64,000 bases of DNA, taken from NCBI GenBank assembly GCA_028820215.1, contig JAPPKD010000367.1, positions 1 through 64,000 of the forward strand, written 5' to 3'. The DNA is from Spirochaetaceae bacterium (GTDB taxonomy: Bacteria > Spirochaetota > Spirochaetia > SZUA-6 > Bin103). A model generated the notes under the pieces. That model ran no database searches, was not told the DNA's origin, and saw only the letters and a list, made by a program, of their open reading frames with translations. A program made the translations under genes and the position numbers. Positions 42,075-51,492 of this stretch are shown piece by piece (position 1 is the stretch's first letter; every line of letters starts with the position of its first letter).

Positions 42075-42964
42075 CGATGCTGCGCTATCGGTCCGTGTCC
42101 CGGCGGGTCTTCGAGGTCTTCCTCTACCTCGGATTCATCCTGCTGGGCCTCTGCATCGTCCTGCCCTTCATGCACGTGGCGGCGGTCTCGCTGAGCAGCA
42201 AGAGCGCCATCCTGAAGAACCAGGTGACCATCTTTCCCGTCGAGCTCTACACCAGGGGTTACGACATCATCCTGAGCAGCAGGCTCTTTCTCACCAGCCT
42301 GACCAACACCGTGCTGCTCACGACGGTCAATACCCTGGTGGCCATACTGATCGCGGTCAGTGCCGCGTACGCGCTGGCGAACAAGCACTTCCTGGGGATG
42401 CGCGCCGCGCTGGTCTATACCCTGATCCCGCTGTACTTCTCCGGCGGCCTCATCCCGTTCTACCTGATCGTGAACTCGTACGGGCTCAATAACACCAGGC
42501 TCGCTCTGATGCTCCCGTACCTGGTGGACCCGTTTCTTATCATCGTCTTCCGCAACGCCATCGTGCGGCTGCCGCACGAGATCATGGAGTCGGCCGAGGT
42601 GGACGGTGCCTCCGAGTTCACGATCCTCTTCCGGATCGTCTTCGCCCTGATCCTCCCGATGGTGGCCGCCTTTACCGTCATTTCGGCGGTGTTCTACTGG
42701 AACATGTGGTTTCCCGTGCTCATCTTCATCCGCGACAAGTGGAAGTGGACGCTGCAGTACATGTTGCGCGACATCTATACCAATCCGCTGATCGGCGGCG
42801 GCCAGCTCGACGTCGGCAACGTGGTCGACGATCTCGACAATATCCTGCCCCAGAACCTGATCAACGCGGCGATCGTCTGCACCGTGCTGCCGGTCGTCCT
42901 GCTCTACCCGTTCCTGCAGCGCTATTTCATCCACGGGGTGATCGTCGGCGCCGTCAAGGGCTGA
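42068..42964 (+). CDS. YtcP-type sugar ABC transporter permease, locus 2
   Basis: A 298-residue MalG/YtcP-class permease: first helix FLYLGFILLGLCIVLPFMHV, the IPLYFSGGLIPFYLIVNSYG segment, the EAA loop MESAEVDGASEFTILFRIVF and the FLQRYFIHGVIVGAVKG tail. It overlaps the upstream permease by seven bases. The insertion around YMLRDIYTNPLIGGGQLDVG is typical of this branch. It ends three bases before the convergent stop of the GH123_N/DUF6067-like gene. Confidence 0.93.
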   Translation: MVTMLRYRSVSRRVFEVFLYLGFILLGLCIVLPFMHVAAVSLSSKSAILKNQVTIFPVELYTRGYDIILSSRLFLTSLTNTVLLTTVNTLVAILIAVSAAYALANKHFLGMRAALVYTLIPLYFSGGLIPFYLIVNSYGLNNTRLALMLPYLVDPFLIIVFRNAIVRLPHEIMESAEVDGASEFTILFRIVFALILPMVAAFTVISAVFYWNMWFPVLIFIRDKWKWTLQYMLRDIYTNPLIGGGQLDVGNVVDDLDNILPQNLINAAIVCTVLPVVLLYPFLQRYFIHGVIVGAVKG

Positions 42965-42967
42965 CGG

Positions 42968-45358
42968 CTAGGAGCCGCTCGGCCTGATCCAGAGCAGCCG
43001 CCAGCCGAAGGGATCGAGGTCGCCGTCCAGGCGGGTGGGTGATCCGTCGAGCGCGTCGATGATCGATTCCCGGTCCCCATCGATACCGAGAAGCTCCCAG
43101 TTCACGGATAGTGCGAACGCCGCGCGTCCGCGATTCAGGTTTGAAACGACGGCGAGAACACCGTTGGAAGGATGCCGGTAGAGGCTCACGTAGATTCCGG
43201 AGGCGTCGGCGCGGACGTACTCGGCGTTGTTCCAGTACGGCAGCCACTCGGCCTGGCTCCGGCCGAAGTCGTCCATGAGCCGCCAGATGCGTGAGGCCAG
43301 ATCGAGCTCCTCCAGTCCGTTGCGGTTCAGTGGCCTGACCGGGACATCATGGATCAACGTGATGGCCCATGCCTGTTCGAAGGTGAAGCCCTGCCCGTAA
43401 CAGAGGAACTCGGCCGGAACGCCCCACTGACGGCCCATGAACTCCGTGCGAAACGCGTCGAGCGGGAGCTGGGTCGCCGCATCCTCACTTCCGCGGACGT
43501 CCTGGAACTGCTCCCCGTCCCAGTACGAGGTGCCGAAGCCGAGCGTCGGCATGACCATGCAGGTCGAGTTGTGCACGTTGATCTGCCCCTCGGGGTTCCG
43601 CGACGTGACCGCGTTGTGGATGCGGCGCATGGCGCTGCGGACGCCGAAAATGGGATACGACTTCGCGATCGATCCGTCGGGCCGCGTGCTGCCGCAGCCA
43701 TGCAGGGTGTTGATGCACCCGGCCGGAAACTCGGTGCCGTCGAGATACACGCCGTCGATCCCGAACTCGTCCATGGTCTTGTCGATGGCGTCCGCGACGA
43801 AGTCCTGCCATGCGCTGTTGAGGCAGACCACCCACGCCGACTGGTCGGGCTGCGGTGGGTCACGGAACAGCGGGTAGCCGTACGCGGGCGTGGTGAGACA
43901 GCCGGCCCCGAAGTCCCGCCACTCGGGCGCCGCGCTGGAGATCAGGAACCCGTAGTACAGCAGGATCTTGAGACCCCGTTGATGGCACGCCTCGACGAGT
44001 TCGTGCAGCCGCTGACGGTCTACCGGAATCGTGTGCGCTTCGATGTCGGTCCAGAACTGATGGAGCACCACCGTTCTCACACCCGCCCGGACGCATCGGT
44101 CCAGAAACCAGGGCTCGAGGGCCAGAGGCGCCGTGAAGCCCGCTCCCGGCGGCTCCGGTCCGACATGAATGAACCGGTGATCCCACGCTCCCTGGTCGAC
44201 CGCCCTGACCGGTGTAGCCTGCAGGCCGAACGCGTACCGCAATGGCTGGTAGCGTTCAACACGCTGCCCGGTGATCGCCGCGTCCCCGATCACGGCGTTC
44301 TCCAATTCCGGAGCGGTGTCCCACGCTGCCGGACGCCGCGACTCCGGCGCCAACCGCATCGGCGCGGAGATCAGGTGCAGCGTGAGGACCACGCGATTCC
44401 CATCGCGGACGATCTCCGTCGCCGGCGCGCCCGGCGCGACATGCCAGTCGCGGTCGGACTCGCCGAACCAGGCCAATCCCCGATCGTTGTCTCCCAGCCA
44501 GACGTACGGCCGGAATCCCATCCTCACCGCGGTGTCCGGCAGGACGCCGGCGTTCCTGGCCGTCCCCCATGCCCCCGGAAAGTGGTACAGGTACTCTGCA
44601 TGCTCCGCGCGGACGGGAATCTCGATCGACAGGGAGTCCAGGTCGACGGCGTCGGCCGCGGAGACTTCGACGTCGAAGCGGATCATCCCGTCGAATTCGA
44701 CGTGGACCTGCACGCGCAGGTCGAGGTTCGCCGCGATCAGGCGCTGTTCGAGCACGACCTCATCGGGGTCCGACGCCACCTGATCGATCGGTTCCGCAGC
44801 GAAGCGCAGGCTCCGGCCGCCGGCGACCGCGGTCAGCCGCGCGGGCGCATGCAGGATCCGGCTGCCCAGCGCGGTCACCGATTCGAGCAGACAGCCGGGA
44901 GCGAATCGGTACGTCCTGCCCCAGCAGTCAACCGCATACGCTCCCTCGGCCTGCGCCGCACCTGCAAGCGAGGTCCAGGCAGCGGGTACTCCGGGATCGA
45001 GCCCGGCGCGCGAGCCCCACCACGCGGGCTTGTCCGGCGGATCGGCGCTTTGGATGAGACTCGTGACGCACTCGCGACCCCACCGATCGACGAGGGCCGC
45101 CTGCAGTTCGCACGTGCCTGCCGGCACCTGCCCCAGGTCGAGCACGACCGTACGGCCCGACGGCTGGTCGAAGTCGTCGATCCTGGTCCGCACGAACGGC
45201 TGGCGCCGCGCGCGGTGCCAGACCCAGAGATCGACGGCCGAACCTCTCGCTATGAAGACATCGCCGACCGGGACGACCGTCACGTGCAGGTTGTCCGCGT
45301 CGAACCGGGCATACGCGCAGAGGGTGATCTGGCGCGGTGAAGTTCCCTTCTTCTTCAT
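42968..45358 (-). CDS. predicted TIM-barrel glycoside hydrolase (GH123_N/DUF6067-like), copy 2
   Basis: A 796-residue protein with an N-terminal beta-rich half (1-390) and a TIM-barrel-like C-terminal half. Candidate catalytic segments are FGIDGVYLDGTEF (Asp540, Glu543) and GTSYWDGEQF (Asp614, Glu616); KILLYYGFLISSAAPEW and VVCLNSAWQDF recall DUF6067/GH123_N proteins. A short C-terminal beta domain follows. No signal peptide is visible. ATG 45358 shares ATGA with the stop of the upstream paralogue. The gene is certain, the family assignment moderate. The partner transporter is locus 2, whose permease converges three bases away. Confidence 0.7.
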   Translation of the reverse strand: MKKKGTSPRQITLCAYARFDADNLHVTVVPVGDVFIARGSAVDLWVWHRARRQPFVRTRIDDFDQPSGRTVVLDLGQVPAGTCELQAALVDRWGRECVTSLIQSADPPDKPAWWGSRAGLDPGVPAAWTSLAGAAQAEGAYAVDCWGRTYRFAPGCLLESVTALGSRILHAPARLTAVAGGRSLRFAAEPIDQVASDPDEVVLEQRLIAANLDLRVQVHVEFDGMIRFDVEVSAADAVDLDSLSIEIPVRAEHAEYLYHFPGAWGTARNAGVLPDTAVRMGFRPYVWLGDNDRGLAWFGESDRDWHVAPGAPATEIVRDGNRVVLTLHLISAPMRLAPESRRPAAWDTAPELENAVIGDAAITGQRVERYQPLRYAFGLQATPVRAVDQGAWDHRFIHVGPEPPGAGFTAPLALEPWFLDRCVRAGVRTVVLHQFWTDIEAHTIPVDRQRLHELVEACHQRGLKILLYYGFLISSAAPEWRDFGAGCLTTPAYGYPLFRDPPQPDQSAWVVCLNSAWQDFVADAIDKTMDEFGIDGVYLDGTEFPAGCINTLHGCGSTRPDGSIAKSYPIFGVRSAMRRIHNAVTSRNPEGQINVHNSTCMVMPTLGFGTSYWDGEQFQDVRGSEDAATQLPLDAFRTEFMGRQWGVPAEFLCYGQGFTFEQAWAITLIHDVPVRPLNRNGLEELDLASRIWRLMDDFGRSQAEWLPYWNNAEYVRADASGIYVSLYRHPSNGVLAVVSNLNRGRAAFALSVNWELLGIDGDRESIIDALDGSPTRLDGDLDPFGWRLLWIRPSGS

Positions 45359-47733
45359 GACGTTCGCATGATCCAGAGCAGCCGCCAGCCGCACGGATCG
45401 AGATCGCCGTCCAAGCGAGCCGGTGACCGCTCCAACCCGTCGACGATCGAGGCCGTCGCCCGATTCAGGCCGAGCAGCTCCCAGTTCACGGTGAGCGCGA
45501 ACGCCGTCCGCTCGCGGCTCAGATTCGACACGACGGCGAGGACGCCGTTCGCTGGGTGCCGGTAGAGGCTCACGTGGATGCCGGCGGAGTCGGCGCGGAC
45601 GTACTCCGCGTTGCTCCAGTACGGCACGAACTCGGCCTCTCCGCGGCCGAAGTCGTCCATGATCTGCCAGATGCGCGCGGCCAGCTCCAGGTCCTCCAGT
45701 CCGACGTGGCTCATCGGCCTGACCGGGACGTCGTGGATCAGCGTGACGGCCCATGCCTGCTCGAAGGTGAATCCCTGACCGTAGCAGAGGAACTCGGCCG
45801 GCACGCCCCACTGGCGGCCCATGAACTCCGCCCGGAACGCGTCCAGCGGGAGCTGCGTCGCCGCGTTGTCGACGCCGCGGACGTCCTGGAACTGCTCCCC
45901 GTCCCAGTACGAGGTGCCGAACCCGAGCGTGGGCATGATCATGCAAGTCGAGTTGTGCACGTTGATCTGCCCCTCGGGCTTTCGTGACCTGACCGCGGTG
46001 TGGATGCGGCGCATGGCGCTGCGCACGCCGAAGATGGGGTACGACTTGGCGATCGATCCGTCGGGCCGCGTGCTGCCGCAGCCATGCAGGGTGTTGATGC
46101 AACCGGCCGGGAACTCGGTGCCGTCGAGATACACGCCGTCGATCCCGAACTCGTCCATGGCGCTGGCGACGGCGTCGGCGACGAAGTCCTGCCATGCGCT
46201 GTTGAGGCAGACCACCAACGCCGACTGGTCGGGCTGCGGTGGGGCGCGGTACAGCGGGTAGCCGTACGCGGGCGTGGTGAGACAGCCGGCGCCGAAGTCC
46301 CGCCACTCGGGCGCCGCGCTGGAGATCAGGAACCCGTAGTACAGCAGGATCCTGAGGCCCCGTTCGTGACACGCCGCGACCCATTCGAGCAGCCGTTCGC
46401 GGTCCGCCGGAATCGTGTGGGCCTCGATGTGGGTCCAGTACTGGTGAAACACGAGTGTCCTCACGCCCGCCTGCACGCAGCGATCCAGAAACGCGGGCGC
46501 CAGGGTCCACGCTTCCGTGAACGCGGGTGGAGCCGGTCGGACGTGGACGCACCGGTAGTCCCAGGCGCTCGGTTCGTTCGCCCTGACCGGCGTCGCCTGC
46601 AGGCCGAAGGTGTACCGCAGGGGCTGGTAGCGTTCCCCGCGCTCGCCCGTGACCGCCGCCTCCCGGATCACGGCGTTCGCAAGCTCCGGCGCGGTATCCC
46701 ACGCATGCGGCCGCTGCGACTCCGGCGCCAACCGCAGCGGCGCGGAGACCAGGTGGAGCGTGAGCACCACGCGCTCCCCGTCACGGACGATCTCCGTTGC
46801 CGGCGCACCCGGGGCGACGTGCCAGTCGCGGTCGGACTCGCTGAACCAGGCCAGTCCGCGATCCTCGTCTCCCAGCCAGACGTACGGCCGGAAGCCCATC
46901 CTCACGGCGCTGTCCGGGAGCGCGCCCGCGTTGCGGGCCGTCCCCCATGCCCCCGGAAAGTGATAGAGGTAGCGCGCGTGCTCGGCGCGGATGGGAATCT
47001 CGATCGACAGGGAGTCCAGGTCGACGGCGTCGGCCGCCGCGACTTCGACGTCGAAGCGGATCATGCCGTCGAACTCGACGTGCGCCTGCACGCGCAGGTC
47101 CAGGTTCGCCGCGGTCAGGCGCTGTTGAAGCACGACCTCGTCGGAAGCCGACGCCACCTCATCGATCGTTGCGGCGTCGAAACGCAGGTCCCGGCCGCCG
47201 GCGACCGCCGTCAGCCGTACGGGCGCATCCAGCACGCGACTGCCTGCCGCGGTCACCGATTCGAGCAGGGAGCCGGGTGCGAACCGGTACGTCCTTCCCA
47301 AACAGGAAACCGCAACCGCTCCGTCGCTTTGCGATTCACATGCAAGCTGCGTCCAGGCTGCGGGCACGGCGGGATCGAGCCCGGCGCATGAGCCCCACCA
47401 GTCGGGCTTGTCCGGCGGATCGGCGCTCTGGATGAGATGCGTGACGCACTCGCGACCCCACCGGTCGACGAGGACGGCCTGCAGCTCGGCCGTGCCTGCC
47501 GGCACCTGTGCCAGGTCGAGCACGACCGCACGGCCCGACGGCTGGCCGAAGTCGTCGATCCTGGTCCGTACGAACTGCTGGCGCAGCGCACGGTGCCACA
47601 CCCAGACCTCGACCGCCGACCCTCTGGCGATGAAGGCATCGCCGACCGGAACGACCGTGACGTGCATCTTGTCCGCTTCGAACCGGGCGGACGCACAGAG
47701 GGTGATCTGGCGCGGTGAGGTTCCGTTCTTCAT
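45355..47733 (-). CDS. predicted TIM-barrel glycoside hydrolase (GH123_N/DUF6067-like), copy 1
   Basis: A 792-residue tandem paralogue of the downstream 796-residue protein, about 80% identical by eye, with the same VYLDGTEF and SYWDGEQF candidate active-site segments and the same domain order. ATG 47733 is preferred because GGAGG stands eight bases upstream and the N-terminus then matches the paralogue (MKNGTSPRQ against MKKKGTSPRQ); ATG 47748 is the alternative. A longer open frame continues upstream but runs antisense to the dehydrogenase gene. It is first in a two-gene minus operon, divergent from the Gfo/Idh gene. Confidence 0.72.
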   Translation of the reverse strand: MKNGTSPRQITLCASARFEADKMHVTVVPVGDAFIARGSAVEVWVWHRALRQQFVRTRIDDFGQPSGRAVVLDLAQVPAGTAELQAVLVDRWGRECVTHLIQSADPPDKPDWWGSCAGLDPAVPAAWTQLACESQSDGAVAVSCLGRTYRFAPGSLLESVTAAGSRVLDAPVRLTAVAGGRDLRFDAATIDEVASASDEVVLQQRLTAANLDLRVQAHVEFDGMIRFDVEVAAADAVDLDSLSIEIPIRAEHARYLYHFPGAWGTARNAGALPDSAVRMGFRPYVWLGDEDRGLAWFSESDRDWHVAPGAPATEIVRDGERVVLTLHLVSAPLRLAPESQRPHAWDTAPELANAVIREAAVTGERGERYQPLRYTFGLQATPVRANEPSAWDYRCVHVRPAPPAFTEAWTLAPAFLDRCVQAGVRTLVFHQYWTHIEAHTIPADRERLLEWVAACHERGLRILLYYGFLISSAAPEWRDFGAGCLTTPAYGYPLYRAPPQPDQSALVVCLNSAWQDFVADAVASAMDEFGIDGVYLDGTEFPAGCINTLHGCGSTRPDGSIAKSYPIFGVRSAMRRIHTAVRSRKPEGQINVHNSTCMIMPTLGFGTSYWDGEQFQDVRGVDNAATQLPLDAFRAEFMGRQWGVPAEFLCYGQGFTFEQAWAVTLIHDVPVRPMSHVGLEDLELAARIWQIMDDFGRGEAEFVPYWSNAEYVRADSAGIHVSLYRHPANGVLAVVSNLSRERTAFALTVNWELLGLNRATASIVDGLERSPARLDGDLDPCGWRLLWIMRTS

Positions 47734-47799
47734 GACGTCCGCCTCCATGATCCCCACATAGTGCATCGACACCGCCCACTTCCTCGACCACCATGACGC
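47734..47799. promoter_or_regulatory. divergent control region, glycosidase pair and dehydrogenase
   Basis: This 66-base gap contains CCTCC at 47742-47746 (GGAGG on the minus strand, RBS of copy 1). It must also hold the plus-strand dehydrogenase leader. The short distance suggests overlapping promoters and joint control of the two units. No operator is evident. Confidence 0.45.
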
Positions 47800-48813
47800 A
47801 TGGCCCGCGTAAAGCTCGCCCTGATCGGTTGCGGCGGCATGTCCGCCGCGCACGTGCGGCGCTTTCACCTGCTCCGCGACCGGCTGCAGCTCGTGGCGGC
47901 CGTCGACGTCGACGAGGCCCGGGCACGGCAGGTCCACGAACATCTGCCGGACGTCCGGGTCGCCACCGACTACCGCTCCGTCCTCGACCAGGTGGACGCC
48001 GTGCTCGTCGTGCTGCCGCACCACCTGCACCACCCCGTCGCCAGGGACTGCCTGGAAGCCGGCACGCACGTGCTGCTGGAGAAGCCGATGGCGAACAGCG
48101 AGGAGGAGTGCCTGGACCTCATCGAGACCGCCGCGCGCGCCGGCCGCGTCCTCATGATCGCCTATTGCATGCGCTTCCACCCCGTGGTCGCGGCCCTGAA
48201 GGACGAGCTCGACCGGCAGAGTTTCGGCGAGGTGTTCCAGGTGAGCATCTGGACCGAGCAGATGACCCGCTACCCGCCGGGTCACTGGGGGAGCCGGGCG
48301 GCGACGCTGGGCGGCGGCCAGCTCTTCAGCCACGGCTGCCACTACGTCGACCTCCTGCTCTGGTTCCTCGGAGAGCCGGTCAGCGGCACCCACCTGGGCA
48401 CCAACACGGGCACGCCGTGGATGGAGCGCGAGGGCACCTCCAACGTGACCATGGAGTTCGCAGGCGGCCGGCTGGGCTACCACTTCGGCACCTGGGGCGC
48501 GCGCGGCACCCGGCTGCGCTATTCCATCCACGCCCACTGCACCGAGGGCATGCTGGAGGCCGACGTCAGCGGCCATCGCCTTCTGGCCCACGCCCGCGGC
48601 GAACGGAAGCTCCTCATGGAGAGCGAATCCGGCGCCGGCAAGCATACCGAGAACGAGATGGCCCACTTCCTCGACTGCGTCGAACGCGGCCAGACGCCCA
48701 TGACCGGCGGCGAGGCCGGCCTGCCGAGCCTGCGCGTCATCTGGAGGCTCTACGAGGCCGAGCAGCGCGGCGTGGTCGCCGATCTGCGGGGGCTCGGACT
48801 GCCCGCCCGGTAA
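47800..48813 (+). CDS. Gfo/Idh/MocA family oxidoreductase
   Basis: A 337-residue NAD(P)-dependent dehydrogenase. The Rossmann start LALIGCGGMSAAHV carries the dinucleotide-binding glycine motif, followed by the conserved LLEKPMA (Glu-Lys-Pro, catalytic lysine) and the C-terminal alpha/beta domain with GGGQLFSHGCHYVDLLLWFLG, the His-containing active-site segment of the family. The substrate is probably a sugar or inositol derivative released by the divergent glycosidases. The ATG at 47800 lacks a strong RBS. Confidence 0.9.
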   Translation: MARVKLALIGCGGMSAAHVRRFHLLRDRLQLVAAVDVDEARARQVHEHLPDVRVATDYRSVLDQVDAVLVVLPHHLHHPVARDCLEAGTHVLLEKPMANSEEECLDLIETAARAGRVLMIAYCMRFHPVVAALKDELDRQSFGEVFQVSIWTEQMTRYPPGHWGSRAATLGGGQLFSHGCHYVDLLLWFLGEPVSGTHLGTNTGTPWMEREGTSNVTMEFAGGRLGYHFGTWGARGTRLRYSIHAHCTEGMLEADVSGHRLLAHARGERKLLMESESGAGKHTENEMAHFLDCVERGQTPMTGGEAGLPSLRVIWRLYEAEQRGVVADLRGLGLPAR

Positions 48814-48826
48814 GCCGGCGAACCTC

Positions 48827-49132
48827 TCAGCCGGCGCGCATTCGTGCCGACTGAATTCGCTCGGCGGCTCGCTCGTAGCTCACGAGCCTGCGCACGAGAG
48901 CGTTATAGCGCTGGTGCGCATCGCGGCCGTAGCGCTCGCGAAGCAGGAGATAGAGCTCGATCTCCGGTCCTTCGCACAGCGTGGACTCCTCGGGCAGATC
49001 GTGACCCAGGCTCTTTAGCCGCGGAGCACCGATCGCGACCAGCAGGGACTCGGTCGTCGTTTCGCCGCGCAGGTGCGCTCGCACGCCCTCGGCGACAAGG
49101 TCGGCTCCAGGCAGACGCGGGTCACCGGTCAT
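48827..49132 (-). CDS. small unknown protein, second of a two-gene unit
   Basis: A 101-residue protein of no family I can name. It is helix-rich with an ESLLVAIGAPRLKSLG segment and ends with the basic helix VRRLVSYERAAERI. Its ATG shares ATGA with the stop of the preceding 85-residue gene, so both are translated together, which is typical of paired functions such as toxin-antitoxin or subunit pairs; there is no direct evidence for that. Codon bias supports real coding. It converges with the Gfo/Idh gene after 13 bases. Confidence 0.6.
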   Translation of the reverse strand: MTGDPRLPGADLVAEGVRAHLRGETTTESLLVAIGAPRLKSLGHDLPEESTLCEGPEIELYLLLRERYGRDAHQRYNALVRRLVSYERAAERIQSARMRAG

Positions 49133-49386
49133 CCGTTCCACTCCGAGATTGCGCGCTCGACCTTTCCCCGAAACGAGTCGGGATCCAGGGCGGGATAGCG
49201 GACAAGCGCTCCCTCGATCGCATCGAACAGCCGCCGCAGCGTCGCCGGCTCGATCAGCCTGCGATCGCGCATCGCCGCGACGTCGCGCAGATCCTGGGCT
49301 CTTCGGCCGCTGCCCCGGCATCCGCGGCCGATCCCTTCCATGAGCCTGCCGAGGCGAGCGGCGTCGGTAAGACCACGCACCAACAC
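49129..49386 (-). CDS. small unknown protein, first of a two-gene unit
   Basis: An 85-residue protein from GTG 49386; an internal ATG near 49341 is an alternative. It contains RDLRDVAAMRDRRLIE, then LFDAIEGALVRYPALDP and a terminal basic helix. Charged helices suggest a small soluble regulator or an interaction partner of the next gene (ATGA overlap). No family is recognised. It lies downstream of the peptide-type binding-protein gene and its terminator hairpin, so it has its own promoter or low read-through. Confidence 0.55.
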   Translation of the reverse strand: MLVRGLTDAARLGRLMEGIGRGCRGSGRRAQDLRDVAAMRDRRLIEPATLRRLFDAIEGALVRYPALDPDSFRGKVERAISEWNG

Positions 49387-49440
49387 AGTGTACGGCCTCG
49401 TCTCGGGAACGTCCGGACCATGTGGGCGCGCCCAATGAGT

Positions 49441-49467
49441 GAGCCCCCGGCACGATGCCGGGGGCTC
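49441..49467 (-). terminator. 12-bp hairpin after the Opp-type binding-protein gene
   Basis: GAGCCCCCGGCA (49441-49452) pairs perfectly with TGCCGGGGGCTC (49456-49467) across a three-base loop, 25 bases past the stop at 49492. The minus-strand continuation is ACTCATTGGGC, again without a U-run, as after the first solute-binding gene. Confidence 0.75.
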
Positions 49468-49491
49468 CAGAATTCCGGGAACGCTATCCCG

Positions 49492-51492
49492 CTACTCGTC
49501 GATCCACCACTGCTCCATGCGCAGCCAGCGGCGAATGCCCCAGGCGTTGTAACCGATCGGGTTGTTGCGGATCCGGTTGTGGACGTAGTGGAAGCTGGAG
49601 GCGGCGCCGAAGGTCAGCTCGGTGCCGTCCAGGTTGTTCAGAACCACCAGCTCGGTGGCCTGGATCGCCAGCTCCATCCGCTCTTCAGGATCGAGCGACT
49701 GCGCCGACGCGTCGGCCAGACGCTTCAGCTCCAGCAACCCCTCGCGATAGGGCTCGGGCGGCGCCACGCCTTCCTGACCCCCCGTTTCGAGCCAGTCACG
49801 TACCTCGTACTGGTAGAGGGCGTGCAGGTAGAGGGCGTCGGTGCCCCAGAACCAGTGGCCGGAGGCCGACTCGATCAGCGGCAACTCGCTGCCGAGCCAC
49901 CATGGCCGCACGCCCTCGCTCCAGGTCTTCTGGATGCAGAACGTCTTGATCTTGAGGTCCCGCTCCCAGTTCTGGCACTGGGCGGTGACCACCTCGCCGC
50001 GGACTCCGGAGTCGGAGAAGATCCCGATATTCAGCTCGATGCGACCGCCGTCGGCGTACTCACGGAAGCCGTCGCCGCCGACCGCCAGTCCCAGATCGTC
50101 CAGCATCTGGTTTGCCTCGGCCAGGTCGTAGCGCGTCCATTGCTCCAGGTGGTCCCACATCGCCGCCACGCGCGGGTCGGCGCTCATGCCGATCGGCTTG
50201 CCCGGGTCGAGCCGCGGCCGCCCCACCAGCTTTGCGCGGAAATCGTACAGCTCCGGCGTGGTGTAGGCACGCATGAGCTGCTCGTTGTCGATGCCGAGCT
50301 GCAGCGCCTGCAGGAAGTCATCGTTCAGCAGCAACGCGGCGAGCTTGTCGTCGTTCTCGTTCACGGGATTCTCGAGCGCGTTGGTGATCCACGCCAGCTT
50401 GCGCTTGATGAAGACCCAGTAGTTGTGCCACCCGGGCGGCGTGACCAGACGGTAGTTGCCGTTGGCCTGCTGCTGGAACAGCACCGCGTCCACCGGCGGC
50501 CCCATGGCGTGCCAGTCGTACTCGCCCGCGGCGAGCTGCAGCTTCTCCACCTCCTTGTCCTTGACGTAGGTCACGAGCAACTCGTCGGCGTAGGGAAGCT
50601 GCTGGCCGTTCTCGTCCACCTTCCAGTAGTAGGGGTTGCGCACCATCACCATCAGCTCGCCTTCCTTCACCGTCTCGGGAACCCAGGGCCCGAGGGTGGG
50701 GCGTTCGGTGTTGGTGCCGGCGCGGTGCACGGTGTTGAGCTCCTGCCACGCCTCCGTCGCGTCGCCCAGCTCCTCGTTGTACTTGGGATGGAACGGTTTC
50801 AGGTAGTGGGCGGGCTCCGGATCGAGATAGTTCCAGCCGATGTTCTTGTGGTAGTTCGCGTACGGCGCCGCGAACTTGATCACGATCGTGTAGTCGTCGA
50901 CCATCGTGAACTCGGCGAGCTCCCCGCCGATGATGAAGTCGGAAGGCGCCACCGACAGCGGGGTCGCGTCCGGGTCGGGGGAATAGAGCCTGATGTCCTC
51001 CCACTTGAACATCACGTCCTCGGCGGTGAACTCCTCGCCGTCCGACCACTTCACGCCCTTCCGCAGATGGATGGTGTAGGTCGTCAGATCGTCGCTCCAC
51101 TCGATGCTTTCGGCGAGGTTCGGGTAGCGGTGGGTGCCTGACGGAACGCTGACGTCGATCAGCCCTTCGTTCATGTAGCGGGTGATGCTGCCGAAGCTGG
51201 TGTACAGCGCCTCGATGTGGCGCAGCGTGCCGCCGTACTTGCCGACCGCTTCGAACGCCTGCTCGACCGGGGGCACGTCGGGCAGCCGCTCCTCGACCGG
51301 GGGAAGCTCCCCGGCGGCGACCCTGGCCGCCAGCACCGGCGACTCGCTGTAGCTTGCCATCGGACTGTCCGGCGTGATCATCGGCACGATGTCCGCGCCT
51401 GTCGCCGTCATGGCCGTTCCGCAGAGGAACAGACATGCCAGCAGTGCCAGGCCATGCGACGCGCGGAAGCGCTTTCGGTTCAGTAGGTTCAT
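49492..51492 (-). CDS. SBP_bac_5 (Opp/Dpp-type) extracellular binding protein
   Basis: A 666-residue family-5 solute-binding protein with a Sec signal (MNLLNRKRFRASHGLALLAC to about ATGA). Family segments include the YTIHLRKGVKWSDGEEFTAE motif and EDVMFKWEDI. It is longer than usual OppA/DppA (about 540), fitting the large branch that binds oligosaccharides or unusual ligands. ATG 51492 has GAGGAGG six bases upstream. The matching ATPases lie at 52739-54882 and the permeases at 57292-59423, not in the same transcript. A strong hairpin follows the stop. Confidence 0.93.
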   Translation of the reverse strand: MNLLNRKRFRASHGLALLACLFLCGTAMTATGADIVPMITPDSPMASYSESPVLAARVAAGELPPVEERLPDVPPVEQAFEAVGKYGGTLRHIEALYTSFGSITRYMNEGLIDVSVPSGTHRYPNLAESIEWSDDLTTYTIHLRKGVKWSDGEEFTAEDVMFKWEDIRLYSPDPDATPLSVAPSDFIIGGELAEFTMVDDYTIVIKFAAPYANYHKNIGWNYLDPEPAHYLKPFHPKYNEELGDATEAWQELNTVHRAGTNTERPTLGPWVPETVKEGELMVMVRNPYYWKVDENGQQLPYADELLVTYVKDKEVEKLQLAAGEYDWHAMGPPVDAVLFQQQANGNYRLVTPPGWHNYWVFIKRKLAWITNALENPVNENDDKLAALLLNDDFLQALQLGIDNEQLMRAYTTPELYDFRAKLVGRPRLDPGKPIGMSADPRVAAMWDHLEQWTRYDLAEANQMLDDLGLAVGGDGFREYADGGRIELNIGIFSDSGVRGEVVTAQCQNWERDLKIKTFCIQKTWSEGVRPWWLGSELPLIESASGHWFWGTDALYLHALYQYEVRDWLETGGQEGVAPPEPYREGLLELKRLADASAQSLDPEERMELAIQATELVVLNNLDGTELTFGAASSFHYVHNRIRNNPIGYNAWGIRRWLRMEQWWIDE

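Noticed and set aside
42968..46702. A 1244-codon open frame on the minus strand spanning both GH123_N-like genes
   Set aside because: Only its downstream part (to 45358) is real. The rest runs out of frame through the upstream paralogue, a consequence of high GC with few stops.
47734..48666. Open 5' extension of the minus-strand GH123_N-like gene up to 48666
   Set aside because: It lies antisense to the clear Gfo/Idh gene. RBS and paralogue alignment place the start at 47733.
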